A stretch of 64,000 nt of DNA from Pseudoselenomonas ruminantium (GTDB lineage Bacteria > Bacillota > Negativicutes > Selenomonadales > Selenomonadaceae), in the NCBI RefSeq assembly GCF_900142515.1, contig NZ_FRBC01000006.1:1-64000 (forward strand), written 5' to 3'. A program made the translations under genes and the position numbers. Below, in pieces: positions 35,941 to 44,562 of this stretch (position 1 is the stretch's first letter; each line of letters starts with the position of its first letter). The notes below the pieces were generated by a model. It was not told the DNA's origin, did not search any database, and was given only the letters and a program-made list of their open reading frames with translations.

Positions 35941-37218
35941 TCAAATCAGGTACCGGATATAAACATACACCGTTGACAGTACAATCGTCAAGAGCATAAT
36001 GGGAAAACCAATCTTAAAGTAATTGATAAACGTGATCTTGACACCGCGTTCTGCAGCCAGACCCGCTACAATCAAGTTAGCCGAAGCACCGACCAGTGTG
36101 CCGTTGCCGCCCAGGCAGGCACCCAATGCCAGGCTCCACCAGATAGGTTCCAGATTGCTGACCCCCATAGCGCCCATGTTCTGAATCAATGGAATCATTG
36201 TCGCTACAAAGGGAATGTTATCCAATACAGACGATACAATAGCGCTGAGCCACAATACCAGCAGCGATGTCGCGGTCACATCACCGCCCGTGAGTTCCAC
36301 TGCATGGCTGGCCATGCTGCCGATGATCCCCGTTTCAATCAAGCCGCCCACGGCAATGAACAGGCCGATAAAGAAGAAAATCGTCGCCCATTCCACGGAT
36401 TTCATGGAACTTTCCACCAAATGATGGCTGCCCCCTGCCAGCAGCAGCAGCAGGAAACCACCAGTCAGGGCAATCATGGAAGATTCGATATGCGTGAACG
36501 AATGCGTGAAGAAGCCCAGAATAACCAGTCCCAATACAAACAGTGACTTCTTCAGCAGACGGCGGTCCTTCAGAGCCTTGTGTTCATCCATAGCCATGAG
36601 TTCAGCCTGCAGCTCCGGCTTGGTATGCAGCCCCTTCTTGTAGACCAGCTCCACGATGAAGATCACGATGATCAGGTTCAGGATGGCAATCGGGGCCAGA
36701 TTCTCAATAAAGGCCACGAAGGTAAGCTCCTTGACCGCACTGCCGATCATGATGTTCGGCGGGTCACCGATAAGAGTAGCCGTGCCGCCGATATTGGAGG
36801 CAATGATCTGCGTGAGCAGGAATGGATTGGCCTTCAGATGCAGCTTCTGGGTGATGCTGAAGGTCACGGGCACCATCAGCAGTACCGTAGTCACATTATC
36901 CAGGAATGCTGAAAACACCGCTGTGATCAATGCCAGGTAAATCAAGATCCGTTTAGGTTCAGCCTTGGCTACCTTGGCAGCTTTGATGGCCACATAGTCA
37001 AAAAGTCCCGTATGGCTGGTAACGCCGACCAGCACCATCATGCCCACCAACAGTCCTAACGTGTTGAAATCAATATGGTGCAGTGCCGTTTCCTGGGATA
37101 AGATTCCCAATAGTATCATGGAAGTAGCGCCCAACATAGCCGCCACGGTGCGGTGGATTTTCTCCGACACGATCACCATATACATGAAAACGAAAATTAT
37201 TCCTGCCAAAACTTCCAT
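35941..37218 (-). CDS. ArsB/NhaD-family ion transporter
   Basis: An inner-membrane permease of 425 residues with about eleven hydrophobic segments, of the ion transporter superfamily (ArsB, NhaD, CitMHS). Conserved parts are ILSQETALHHIDFNTLGLLV, FSAFLDNVTTVLLMVPVTF, IGGTATLIGDPPNIMIG, and SSVLDNIPFVATMIPL with GANGTLVG-like GGNGTLVGASAN. The pattern SAFLDNVTT/GDPPN is close to NhaD-type Na+/H+ antiporters and P-protein-like permeases. No ars genes are nearby, so arsenite export is not supported. The start at 37218 follows GGGAGG. Confidence 0.85.
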   Translation of the reverse strand: MEVLAGIIFVFMYMVIVSEKIHRTVAAMLGATSMILLGILSQETALHHIDFNTLGLLVGMMVLVGVTSHTGLFDYVAIKAAKVAKAEPKRILIYLALITAVFSAFLDNVTTVLLMVPVTFSITQKLHLKANPFLLTQIIASNIGGTATLIGDPPNIMIGSAVKELTFVAFIENLAPIAILNLIIVIFIVELVYKKGLHTKPELQAELMAMDEHKALKDRRLLKKSLFVLGLVILGFFTHSFTHIESSMIALTGGFLLLLLAGGSHHLVESSMKSVEWATIFFFIGLFIAVGGLIETGIIGSMASHAVELTGGDVTATSLLVLWLSAIVSSVLDNIPFVATMIPLIQNMGAMGVSNLEPIWWSLALGACLGGNGTLVGASANLIVAGLAAERGVKITFINYFKIGFPIMLLTIVLSTVYVYIRYLI

Positions 37219-37248
37219 TATTTTCCTCCCTTCAATCTGCACTATTCC

Positions 37249-39000
37249 TTAGTGCACAACAACATTATTTTTTCCCCGGATGAGCTTGGCCTCATAGAGA
37301 GCACCATCTGCCCGCTTGAAAAGGGTATCCGGTGTATCATCAGAAGCAGCCGTCACCACACCGATACTGGTGGTAACTATCGCTCCATCCGGCAGCAATG
37401 CATGCTCATTGATCTGCCGGCCTATGCGCTCGGCAATCATCCTGGCGCGTTCGTTGCCAGATCCCGACAGGACCACGAAAAATTCATCGCCGCCCCAGCG
37501 CCCGGGAATATCCACTCCTCGTCTGGTGTTTTTCTGCAGGATTTTGGCAATAGTCTTCAACGTATCATCACCGATGGCATGACCATAGCTGTCATTGATG
37601 ACTTTGAAATCATCCACATCCATCATGAGCACAGACAAGGGCTCATTAAAGGCATGTGCCCGCTGCAGCAGCTCCCGCAGATTTGCCTCTGTCTCGCCAC
37701 GATTGAAAAGTCCGGTCAACCGGTCAATCTGTGCCAAATGTGCCAGCTTGCGGTTAGACTCCTCCAATTCCTGCGTGGTGGTCTCGATGAAATGCACCAG
37801 ACGAGCCATCAGGGAACGATGCTTGTTCAGCTTAGGCCGGGGCGGCACAGTATTGGACTGACGCCCCTGGCTGATCCCCTCCCGCATGCCGATGGTCACC
37901 AATGTCATATTGGACACCATGATCTCACCGCTCTCATTGCGCATGAATTCACCGTAAGCATAGAAACCGGCCGAAGGAGCCAGATGTTTACTGATAGCCA
38001 ATTCCTTTTCTGTATCGCTGCCCAGGAGCATCCAACGGGCCACACAGCTGACCACGAAAATGGCTTCCGGTTTGAAGCTGGCCATTTTTTCCTGCAGGGC
38101 CATCGCGTTATCAATGATATCCCCTGGATCACCATAGGCCAGACGCACCCTTTCCCCCACCCGGAAATCAGCGCCAAACATCATGCTGCCATCATCCCGG
38201 CACCGGCGCGGGTGACGCGCCAGCGTAGTACCATGCCGTTCAAAGTAGAACGGAAACGTGAGTGCCTCAAACAAGAAACTATCGTTGTTTTTTATGCCCA
38301 GATAGCGGTCAAAAACCTCCAAGGGCGGACGGCCATCGAGTTCCTGCAGGCAGAAATCCCCATCCATCTTCGTTACCGTCATCGTACGGCCCAAAGGCTT
38401 CCAGCCGAAACTGGAACTGGACTGCACATGAAGATTGGCTCCACTGAAGATAACCGCCACTACTCCATGCCGCAACTGCGCCGTATGGGTGAACACCAGG
38501 CCATTCTTCCCCAAGCTGCCATCATCTGCCAGCCCGCCAAAAAACACAATCTTCCGGCGGCAGGCAGACAGTTGCTTAAAAAAGGGATTGATATCCAGAT
38601 GGAAACCTGCGGATATCACTTCCACTGCTGCCGCTTCCTTGTCAGCCTGCAAGATAGCCAGAAGCTCACGGCCAGCCGCATTGCTTTTTTTCTCATGGAA
38701 ATCATAGGCTACCACCCGCACCGAAGCCTCTTCAAAGAGCGTGAAGTTCACTACCAGCCCCTGCTCCAAAAGGTTGCCATTCACCAATTCGCCACTGGAT
38801 ACGGAACCGATGATCTGTGCTTCTGGGAACACTGCCCGGATATGAAGCTGGATGTCTTCCAGCATATTCACTCTGGTCGGGTCCATAAAAACGGAAACCA
38901 GGACACCGGACAGTTTCTGATTGCGGCTCTCCGCCCGGACTTCCTCCACACAGGTCTGCAAATCCTTGATCGTTTTTATCGCATAGGGTATCTGTTTCAT
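37249..39000 (-). CDS. FIST sensor domain diguanylate cyclase
   Basis: A cytoplasmic 583-residue protein with no membrane segment. The first 380 residues fit the FIST_N/FIST_C pair, a fold thought to bind small ligands such as amino acids (GVLVSVFMDPTRVN, AQIIGSVSSGELVNG, CVARWMLLGSDTEKE). A GGDEF domain follows with a short helix linker; GRWGGDEFFVVL near residue 500 is intact. RGVD lies five residues before GGDEF, a good product-inhibition I-site. It lies 29 bp before gpsA and 30 bp after the permease start, suggesting one transcript. Confidence 0.9.
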   Translation of the reverse strand: MKQIPYAIKTIKDLQTCVEEVRAESRNQKLSGVLVSVFMDPTRVNMLEDIQLHIRAVFPEAQIIGSVSSGELVNGNLLEQGLVVNFTLFEEASVRVVAYDFHEKKSNAAGRELLAILQADKEAAAVEVISAGFHLDINPFFKQLSACRRKIVFFGGLADDGSLGKNGLVFTHTAQLRHGVVAVIFSGANLHVQSSSSFGWKPLGRTMTVTKMDGDFCLQELDGRPPLEVFDRYLGIKNNDSFLFEALTFPFYFERHGTTLARHPRRCRDDGSMMFGADFRVGERVRLAYGDPGDIIDNAMALQEKMASFKPEAIFVVSCVARWMLLGSDTEKELAISKHLAPSAGFYAYGEFMRNESGEIMVSNMTLVTIGMREGISQGRQSNTVPPRPKLNKHRSLMARLVHFIETTTQELEESNRKLAHLAQIDRLTGLFNRGETEANLRELLQRAHAFNEPLSVLMMDVDDFKVINDSYGHAIGDDTLKTIAKILQKNTRRGVDIPGRWGGDEFFVVLSGSGNERARMIAERIGRQINEHALLPDGAIVTTSIGVVTAASDDTPDTLFKRADGALYEAKLIRGKNNVVVH

Positions 39001-39028
39001 CTATCCATATACCTTCTTACACATCTTT

Positions 39029-39994
39029 CTAATCCTGTTCGGCTTTATTGTCCCGCAAAAATAATTTCAAGAGTTCTTCCCTGGGATCCCTATGCTCATG
39101 AATGATTGCATATACCGTAGCACAGATGGGCAGTTCCAGATGATAATCCCGGGCAATGTCCATCAAAGCTTCCACCGTATACACCCCTTCAGCCAGTTTG
39201 GCAAAGTGCTCTCCCTTGATAAATGCCTCGCCAAAACAGCGGTTATGGCTGAAGGGTGAAAACAACGTCGCCTCATAATCTCCCAGATGGGACAGGCCAT
39301 AAACGGTCATCTTGTCTCCCCCCATCTTTTCAATGAGGCGCGAAAGTTCCCGGGTTCCTCTGGCCATCAGCGCCCCTTTCAGGCTGCTGTATCCCATGCC
39401 ATCCAACATGCCGGCTGCCAGGCCCATGACATTTTTCGCCGCTGCACCGATTTCTGTGCCCAACAGGTCTTCGCCAAAATAGAAACGGATCAGCGGGCTG
39501 CCAAAAGCCTTCACCAGCTCCTTGGTCAGTTGCATTTCCTTGGAGGCAATCACCATGCAGTTGGGGATTTCCCGTACAAAATCCTGCACATGCCCCGGAC
39601 CTACCCACACAGCCACCTGCTTGTCTGTGCCCAATTCCTCCCCAAAAATGGTGCTCAGACGCTTGCCGGTGTCAATCTCCAGCCCCTTCATGCAAAGAAC
39701 AAATTTCTTTTGTTCCAATTGGGGCAAATTCTTTAATTGACCGCAGAACTCCCGCAGTCTTTGCGAACTGATAGAAATCACAACGATTTCAGCAAAGGCT
39801 ACAGCCGCAGCCAGGTCATCCGTAAGCTCAACATCCGCAGGCAATACCAGATATTCATTCCGCCCCTTTTGTCTAAGCTCTGTCAGATGCTGGGAGCCCG
39901 GACGCCCCCAAAGCATCACCTGATGACCAATCCGCCGGGCATACCAGGCGTGGAAAGAGCCCCAGCGCCCGCAGCCCAATACTGCTACTTTCAT
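39029..39994 (-). CDS. gpsA: NAD(P)H-dependent glycerol-3-phosphate dehydrogenase, divergent
   Basis: Predicted to make sn-glycerol 3-phosphate for phospholipid synthesis. The 321-residue protein has an N-terminal Rossmann fold (VAVLGCGRWGSFHAWYARRI) and the family segments LCMKGLE, VWVGPGHVQDF, and GAAAKNVMGLAAGMLDGMG with the catalytic lysine. It is divergent from common GpsA: GCGRWG for GAGSWG, and GLSHLGDYEATLFSPFSHNR for GLSGLGD..SRNR. It could be a specialised paralogue. It overlaps tcdA by four bases. Confidence 0.8.
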   Translation of the reverse strand: MKVAVLGCGRWGSFHAWYARRIGHQVMLWGRPGSQHLTELRQKGRNEYLVLPADVELTDDLAAAVAFAEIVVISISSQRLREFCGQLKNLPQLEQKKFVLCMKGLEIDTGKRLSTIFGEELGTDKQVAVWVGPGHVQDFVREIPNCMVIASKEMQLTKELVKAFGSPLIRFYFGEDLLGTEIGAAAKNVMGLAAGMLDGMGYSSLKGALMARGTRELSRLIEKMGGDKMTVYGLSHLGDYEATLFSPFSHNRCFGEAFIKGEHFAKLAEGVYTVEALMDIARDYHLELPICATVYAIIHEHRDPREELLKLFLRDNKAEQD

Positions 39995-40740
39995 TTGACT
40001 GCCTCCCCGAAGTTACCTGTCAGATCTTTCACGACTTCACTGGCAATAATGAGTCCGGCCACCGAAGGCACAAAAGATATACTGCCGGGAGCAATCCTGC
40101 CGGCAGTGCCCTTCTGCTCCACCTGGCCGTCCGTCGGCAGGATGACCTGACGCGGTTCCTCCGTCGAATATACGACCTTCAGCTTCCTGATGCCCAAAGT
40201 CCTGAGCTTGCGGCGCATCACCCGGGCCAAGGGGTCCACACTGGTCTTATAGATGTCTGCAACCGCAAAGCGGGTAGGATCCAGCTTATTGCCGGCTCCC
40301 ATGCTGGCAATAAGCGGCAGATGACGCTTATTGCATTCCACGGCCAGGCTCACCTTGCCAGCTACCGTATCAATGGCATCCACCACATAATCATAATCAC
40401 CAATAAAAAATCTGTCGGCGTTATCCGGCAGATAGAAATCATTGATTACGGTTACCCGGGCCGCCGGATTGATATCCAGAATGCGTTGCCGCATCAACTC
40501 GGTTTTCGCCATTCCTACTGTGGACGTCAGGGAATGGAGCTGCCGATTGATATTCGTCAGACTGACCACATCATTATCTATGAGCACAAAATTTCCCACA
40601 CCAGCCCGGGCCAGACCTTCTACCACGTAGGAACCGACACCGCCTATGCCAAACACAGCCACAGCGGCATCAGCCAGTTTCGCCAGCCCCGCCTGCCCTA
40701 AGAGCAGTTCAGAGCGGGAAAATCTATGTATATCACTCAA
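39991..40740 (-). CDS. tcdA: tRNA threonylcarbamoyladenosine dehydratase TcdA
   Basis: E1-like enzyme that cyclises t6A37 to ct6A in tRNAs. The 249-residue protein has RFSRSELLLGQAGLAKL, the ATP-binding GIGGVGSYVVEGLARAGVG, and the conserved DNDVVSLTNINRQ. GAGNKLDPTRFAVADI is characteristic for TcdA/YgdL and not for ThiF or MoeB. It overlaps gpsA (ATGA) and follows the ftsZ gene after 18 bp. Confidence 0.93.
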   Translation of the reverse strand: MSDIHRFSRSELLLGQAGLAKLADAAVAVFGIGGVGSYVVEGLARAGVGNFVLIDNDVVSLTNINRQLHSLTSTVGMAKTELMRQRILDINPAARVTVINDFYLPDNADRFFIGDYDYVVDAIDTVAGKVSLAVECNKRHLPLIASMGAGNKLDPTRFAVADIYKTSVDPLARVMRRKLRTLGIRKLKVVYSTEEPRQVILPTDGQVEQKGTAGRIAPGSISFVPSVAGLIIASEVVKDLTGNFGEAVK

Positions 40741-40758
40741 AATCCCACATTTCCTTTC

Positions 40759-41898
40759 TTATTGCTTATCCAGCCCATCTGTCAGCTTAAACGCAGGGAT
40801 AGCAAAAGGCTGGGAAGTCTCTGCCTTCTGTTTGTTCATGAAGGAAGGCACATCCATCTGAAAACTATCTTTCTTCAACGTTTCCTGCTTGATGGCACTT
40901 TCGGGAACTTTCACCGTGGGTGCCTTCATCACCACGCTGTCCACAAAGTCCGTAGCAATGATGGTGGCCTGCACTGCACCATTCATGCTCTCATCTTCCA
41001 CGGTCCCCAGAATGATGTTCACTTCAGGATCCGTATGTTTCACAATATAACGGGAAGCTTCATCCACGTCATAAAGACTGAGCGTGCTGTCACCTGTCAG
41101 ATTGAGGATCAGGCCGCGCGCACCAGACAAGTCCTTGTCAATCAGCGGACTTTCAGCGGCAATCTTCACAGCATCCACTGCACTGCGGGTGCTGACACCA
41201 ATCCCCAGCAAAGCATCACTGCTCTCACTCTGACGGAAAATAGTCGTGACATCCGCAAAATCCACATTGATGACGCCTGTGGTCAAAATCAGTTCTGCCA
41301 CACAGTTGATCGCCTGCTTCAGGATATTATCCGCGCATTCAAAAGCCTGTACCAAGGACATACGGCGGTTTTCCGGCAGTTTGGACAGATTGTCATTTTC
41401 CACGGCAATCAGGGCATCCATCTGCGACTGCATCTTGGTGATCCCTTCCTGCGCGGCTTTCTTCTTACGATTGCCCTCGAAGGCAAAAGGCACCGTTACC
41501 ACCCCGACCGAAAGGATTCCCATCTCCTTGGCCAGACGGGCAACGATAGGTGCTGCGCCGGTACCTGTTCCGCCTCCCATGCCAGCCGTGATAAACACCA
41601 TATCTGCGCCATTCATGGCAGCCTGCAGTTTCGCAGTATCATTCTTTGCTGCCTGCTCGCCAATCTGAATATTGCCACCAGTGCCCCGTCCCCGGGTCAA
41701 AGCTTCACCGATCTGGATGCAGCTGACACCAACCTTTTCCACCTGCTGCAACTGCTTGGCATCAGTATTCACAGCATAGAGCTCGATATCCAGCTCATTA
41801 TGCTGTCCCATGCGCATGAGTACGCTATTGCCACCGCCGCCAACACCGAATACCTTTATCTTGACTTTTGGTTTTACCAATGTATCATCTGTGGTCAT
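40759..41898 (-). CDS. ftsZ: FtsZ-family cell division GTPase
   Basis: A 379-residue tubulin homologue. The GTP-binding signature GMGGGTGTGAAP (about residues 106-117) and the T7 loop with catalytic aspartate (NVDFADV) are intact, and so is a C-terminal conserved peptide (DVPSFMNKQ), so it can likely polymerise and bind FtsA/ZipA-like partners. It lies outside a dcw cluster, beside tcdA. Its short tail, and VENDNL where IPNDRL is usual, point to a second, divergent FtsZ rather than the main one; this must be checked against the genome. Confidence 0.9.
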   Translation of the reverse strand: MTTDDTLVKPKVKIKVFGVGGGGNSVLMRMGQHNELDIELYAVNTDAKQLQQVEKVGVSCIQIGEALTRGRGTGGNIQIGEQAAKNDTAKLQAAMNGADMVFITAGMGGGTGTGAAPIVARLAKEMGILSVGVVTVPFAFEGNRKKKAAQEGITKMQSQMDALIAVENDNLSKLPENRRMSLVQAFECADNILKQAINCVAELILTTGVINVDFADVTTIFRQSESSDALLGIGVSTRSAVDAVKIAAESPLIDKDLSGARGLILNLTGDSTLSLYDVDEASRYIVKHTDPEVNIILGTVEDESMNGAVQATIIATDFVDSVVMKAPTVKVPESAIKQETLKKDSFQMDVPSFMNKQKAETSQPFAIPAFKLTDGLDKQ

Positions 41899-42016
41899 GG
41901 AGACTTCCCCTCCCTAAGGCTTATATCTTACTTGTTATTCGTTATACCCAGGACAGTTTCCTGCCCCCCACTAGTGAAAATTTTACCATATCACTGCACT
42001 ATCTGCAAATATAAAA

Positions 42017-42041
42017 GAGCAGAGGCCAACATCCCCTGCTC
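42017..42041 (-). terminator. Terminator of the 19-residue ORF
   Basis: GAGCAGGGG-ATGTTGG-CCTCTGCTC on the minus strand forms a 9-bp stem (one G-T) followed by TTTTAT. It lies 26 bp after the small ORF. Confidence 0.75.
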
Positions 42042-42066
42042 CCTCTCTTCAGATTCCATCCCCGGA

Positions 42067-42126
42067 TCAGCTGAAGAGAAATACTGCTAAACATGCTAAG
42101 ATCAATTTCAAGCTGTCAAGCTTCAC
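42067..42126 (-). CDS. 19-residue hydrophobic peptide with its own promoter and terminator
   Basis: GTG start with GGAG eight bases upstream, encoding MKLDSLKLILACLAVFLFS and ending at TGA. A single hydrophobic span after a short charged start is what type I toxins, small membrane regulators or leader peptides look like. A consensus-like promoter (42197-42225) and an intrinsic terminator (42017-42041) bracket it. An overlapping upstream frame (starting ATG near 42172, stop just before the GTG) has no clear ribosome site. I do not recognise the sequence. No antisense RNA promoter is obvious. Confidence 0.5.
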   Translation of the reverse strand: MKLDSLKLILACLAVFLFS

Positions 42127-42196
42127 GTTACACACTCCTTATCGCGCCTCCAGCAAAAATTTCACATCCAGCGTACATGTGTAAACCGTTACCATG

Positions 42197-42225
42197 ATTA
42201 TACACTTGCCACCACAAAATAGCAA
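42197..42225 (-). promoter_or_regulatory. Promoter of the 19-residue ORF
   Basis: TTGCTA, 17 bp, TATAAT on the minus strand. It points away from the tRNA promoter eight bases further on and gives a leader of about 65 nt. Confidence 0.65.
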
Positions 42226-42232
42226 TAAATAT

Positions 42233-42261
42233 TTGACTTTTTTCCTGTTTTCTGCTACGCT
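42233..42261 (+). promoter_or_regulatory. Promoter of the tRNA-Ser genes
   Basis: TTGACT, 17 bp, TACGCT on the plus strand, with the first tRNA base 14 bp downstream of the -10 box. Confidence 0.6.
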
Positions 42262-42275
42262 TATATTGCTTTGTT

Positions 42276-42364
42276 GGAGAGGTACTCAAGTGGTTGAAGA
42301 GTCCGGTCTTGAAAACCGGTAGGCCTTTCGGGGTGCGTGGGTTCGAATCCCACCCTCTCCGCCA
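42276..42364 (+). tRNA. tRNA-Ser(TGA)
   Basis: Acceptor stem GGAGAGG/CCTCTCC, anticodon stem CCGGT/ACCGG with loop containing TGA, a long serine-type variable arm, TTCGAATCC T-loop region, discriminator G and encoded CCA. It reads UCA and, by wobble, other UCN codons. Confidence 0.97.
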
Positions 42365-42380
42365 TAATTGCATAAGACAT

Positions 42381-42471
42381 GGAGTGGTACTCAAGAGGCT
42401 GAAGAGGACGGTTTGCTAAATCGTTAGGCTGGGTAACCGGTGCGGAGGTTCGAATCCTCTCCACTCCGCCA
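42381..42471 (+). tRNA. tRNA-Ser(GCT)
   Basis: Acceptor stem GGAGTGG/CCACTCC, anticodon loop TTTGCTAAA (anticodon GCT, reading AGC/AGU), a long variable arm, TTCGAATCC, discriminator G and encoded CCA. It is 16 bp after tRNA-Ser(TGA), most likely one transcript. Confidence 0.97.
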
Positions 42472-42487
42472 CTATGAAATGACAAAA

Positions 42488-42511
42488 GGTCATCCCCTTT
42501 CGGGGATGACC
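42488..42511 (+). terminator. Terminator after the tRNA genes (probably bidirectional)
   Basis: GGTCATCCCC-TTT-CGGGGATGACC with CTTTTT on the plus side and AAAA (a T-run on minus) on the other. It serves the tRNAs and the convergent nagZ. Confidence 0.85.
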
Positions 42512-42523
42512 TTTTTACTATTG

Positions 42524-43651
42524 TCAGCGCGGGGAATTGCCGCGCAATAATTTCATCCTGACAATACGCTTCACCGATTCATTGAGCCGTTCCTGGCTGA
42601 TCGTACCCTTTTCCGCCGCTTCCAACAGCCCCAGATACACATCGGTTTCATGGGGATATTCATGGCACACAAGCACGATATCCGCACCTGCCAGTACCGC
42701 CTGCACGCCCAGCTGTCGGAAATCGCCATACTTGGACACAGCTCCCATCTCCAGATCATCCGTGATGATCACGCCGTTGAAGCCCATTTCCTGACGTAAA
42801 AGCTTGGTCTGTATCTCAGGGGACAAGCTGGCCGGATTGCTGGCATCAATCTCCGGATATATGAGGTGCGACATCAGCACCATGAAATCTTCCGTATCAT
42901 GCTGGCTAATGATTTCCTTAAAGGGCAATAGATCTTCCTCTGCCAACTGCTGTTTGGTAGCGATGATATTGGACCTATCGATATGTGAATCCACCTGCCC
43001 TTTCCCGATTCCCGGGAAATGCTTCAATGTATATATCATATGCGCAGACTCATATCCCTGAGCAGCCGCAGCTACAAACTTTTTCACCACCTGCGGGTCC
43101 CGGCTGAAATCTCTCGAACTGTCACCGACATCAGCCACCGGAGCAAAATTCACATTGAACCCCAGCTTTGCCAGCTGTTCACCAGTCCTGCGCGCCCAGG
43201 CCTCAGCCTGGGTATTATCCCCGGCCGTGCCCAAACTCTGGGCAGAGGGCGGCGGAGTGATAAAGCTCTTGCCACGCACCACGGTACCCCCTTCTTCATC
43301 AAGACCAATGAGAAGCGGGACTTTTTGTGCCTCCCCTTGCAACTCTGCCGTAAGCCTGGTTGTCTGTTCAGCAGACTGCAGGTTGCGGTCAAAGAGAAGC
43401 ACGCCACCGATATGATACTGGTTCAGCATATAACGGCTGTCATCATTGAGTTCCGTACCATGAATCCCAATCATCACCAGCTGGCCAACCTTCTCCGGCA
43501 AAGTCATGGATTCCACCACAGCATCCACCTGCTCATCAAATGTCTGCTGGCGTGTCTCCTGCATCGTATCTACCTTGCTACAGCCAGCCAAGGTAAATAT
43601 CATAACGAATGCCAATACCATACACTTACCATAATTTTTCATGTTTATCAT
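42524..43651 (-). CDS. nagZ: Beta-N-acetylhexosaminidase NagZ, lipoprotein
   Basis: Glycoside hydrolase family 3 enzyme that removes N-acetylglucosamine from muropeptides. The 375-residue protein has a lipoprotein signal peptide (FVMIFTLAGCSK), so it acts in the periplasm, unlike cytoplasmic E. coli NagZ. The catalytic histidine is in KHFPGIGKGQVDSH and the nucleophile aspartate in IITDDLEMGA; LIGLDEEGGTVVR binds substrate. The alternative start at 43642 removes three residues. It closes the rsmI operon four bases after rsmI. Confidence 0.92.
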   Translation of the reverse strand: MINMKNYGKCMVLAFVMIFTLAGCSKVDTMQETRQQTFDEQVDAVVESMTLPEKVGQLVMIGIHGTELNDDSRYMLNQYHIGGVLLFDRNLQSAEQTTRLTAELQGEAQKVPLLIGLDEEGGTVVRGKSFITPPPSAQSLGTAGDNTQAEAWARRTGEQLAKLGFNVNFAPVADVGDSSRDFSRDPQVVKKFVAAAAQGYESAHMIYTLKHFPGIGKGQVDSHIDRSNIIATKQQLAEEDLLPFKEIISQHDTEDFMVLMSHLIYPEIDASNPASLSPEIQTKLLRQEMGFNGVIITDDLEMGAVSKYGDFRQLGVQAVLAGADIVLVCHEYPHETDVYLGLLEAAEKGTISQERLNESVKRIVRMKLLRGNSPR

Positions 43652-43655
43652 CTGC

Positions 43656-44507
43656 CTATTCGTCTGCTAACATTGCCTGATACACATCCCGCCGTGAGAG
43701 CCCCAACGCCTTGGCAGCTTCCCGCATGGCGGCTTTCTTTTCCATCCCCTGAGCCATAAAATGCTCACAGCAGGCTTTCGGGTCCTGAGGCAATTCCGTC
43801 TCCGCCTCTGCCGCTTCTCCTGTAAAGCCTTCGACAATGATCACATATTCGCCCCGCGGATCGTTTTCTTCATAATGGGCTATGATGTCCATAAGGCTGC
43901 CCCGCTGGAATTCCTCAAATTTCTTGGTCAATTCCCGTCCCAAAGCCACATTCCGGTTTCCCAGCACCTGCAGCATTGCCTTCAAGGTTGCCTTCAGATG
44001 ATGAGGTGCCTCATAGAAGATCAATGTATCAGGATATTTTGCTACCTGGCTGAGCACCTCCTGCTGTTTTTTACCCGTTTTGGGCAAAAAGCCAACAAAA
44101 GTGAAACGGGTAGTATCCAGGCCGGAGCAAATCAACGCGGACAGCCCGGCATTGGCCCCCGGCAGAGGTGTTATCCGAAAGCCAGCTTCAATAGCCAGCT
44201 GAACCAGCTGGCTGCCCGGATCACAGATACCAGGCAAGCCTGCGTCACTGACACAGACCAGGTCATGCCCTTCCCGCATATAAGCGATCAGTTCCGGCCC
44301 TTTCGTTGATTTGTTATGTTCATGATAGCTGGTCAGCTTTGTATGGATATCAAAGTGAGTCAGAAGCTGCCGCGTATGCCGGGTATCCTCGGCAGCAATC
44401 AAGTCAGCCTCACCTAATATGCGCACCGCACGATAGGTCATGTCCTCCAAATTGCCAATAGGTGTGGCACAAAGATAGAGAGTAGGAATCGTTTCTTTTG
44501 TCATCAT
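43656..44507 (-). CDS. rsmI: 16S rRNA 2'-O-ribose C1402 methyltransferase RsmI
   Basis: Methylates the 2'-O of C1402 in the decoding centre. The 283-residue tetrapyrrole-methylase-fold protein has LYLCATPIGNLEDMTYRAV, AAEDTRHTRQLL, SYHEHNK, SDAGLPGICDPG, and PLPGANAGLSAL, the full set of RsmI motifs. It lies in the holB-ricT-trmN6-rsmI block as in Bacillus. Confidence 0.96.
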   Translation of the reverse strand: MMTKETIPTLYLCATPIGNLEDMTYRAVRILGEADLIAAEDTRHTRQLLTHFDIHTKLTSYHEHNKSTKGPELIAYMREGHDLVCVSDAGLPGICDPGSQLVQLAIEAGFRITPLPGANAGLSALICSGLDTTRFTFVGFLPKTGKKQQEVLSQVAKYPDTLIFYEAPHHLKATLKAMLQVLGNRNVALGRELTKKFEEFQRGSLMDIIAHYEENDPRGEYVIIVEGFTGEAAEAETELPQDPKACCEHFMAQGMEKKAAMREAAKALGLSRRDVYQAMLADE

Positions 44508-44562
44508 TGCTTATAATACCCCTTTCGGTGCTGCGTACCACTTCCCCCTGAAGGGACAGCTC

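Noticed and set aside
35941-37218. Arsenite efflux pump ArsB
   Set aside because: No arsR, arsC or arsA nearby, and the SAFLDNVTT and GDPPN motifs are shared by the wider NhaD/P-protein group.
37153-39105. A 650-codon open frame on the plus strand
   Set aside because: Antisense to the FIST-GGDEF gene; lacks a ribosome site and recognisable domains.
42276-42471. Integration site of a mobile element at the serine tRNA genes
   Set aside because: No integrase, no repeat of the tRNA 3' end nearby; both tRNAs are followed by a normal terminator and host genes.
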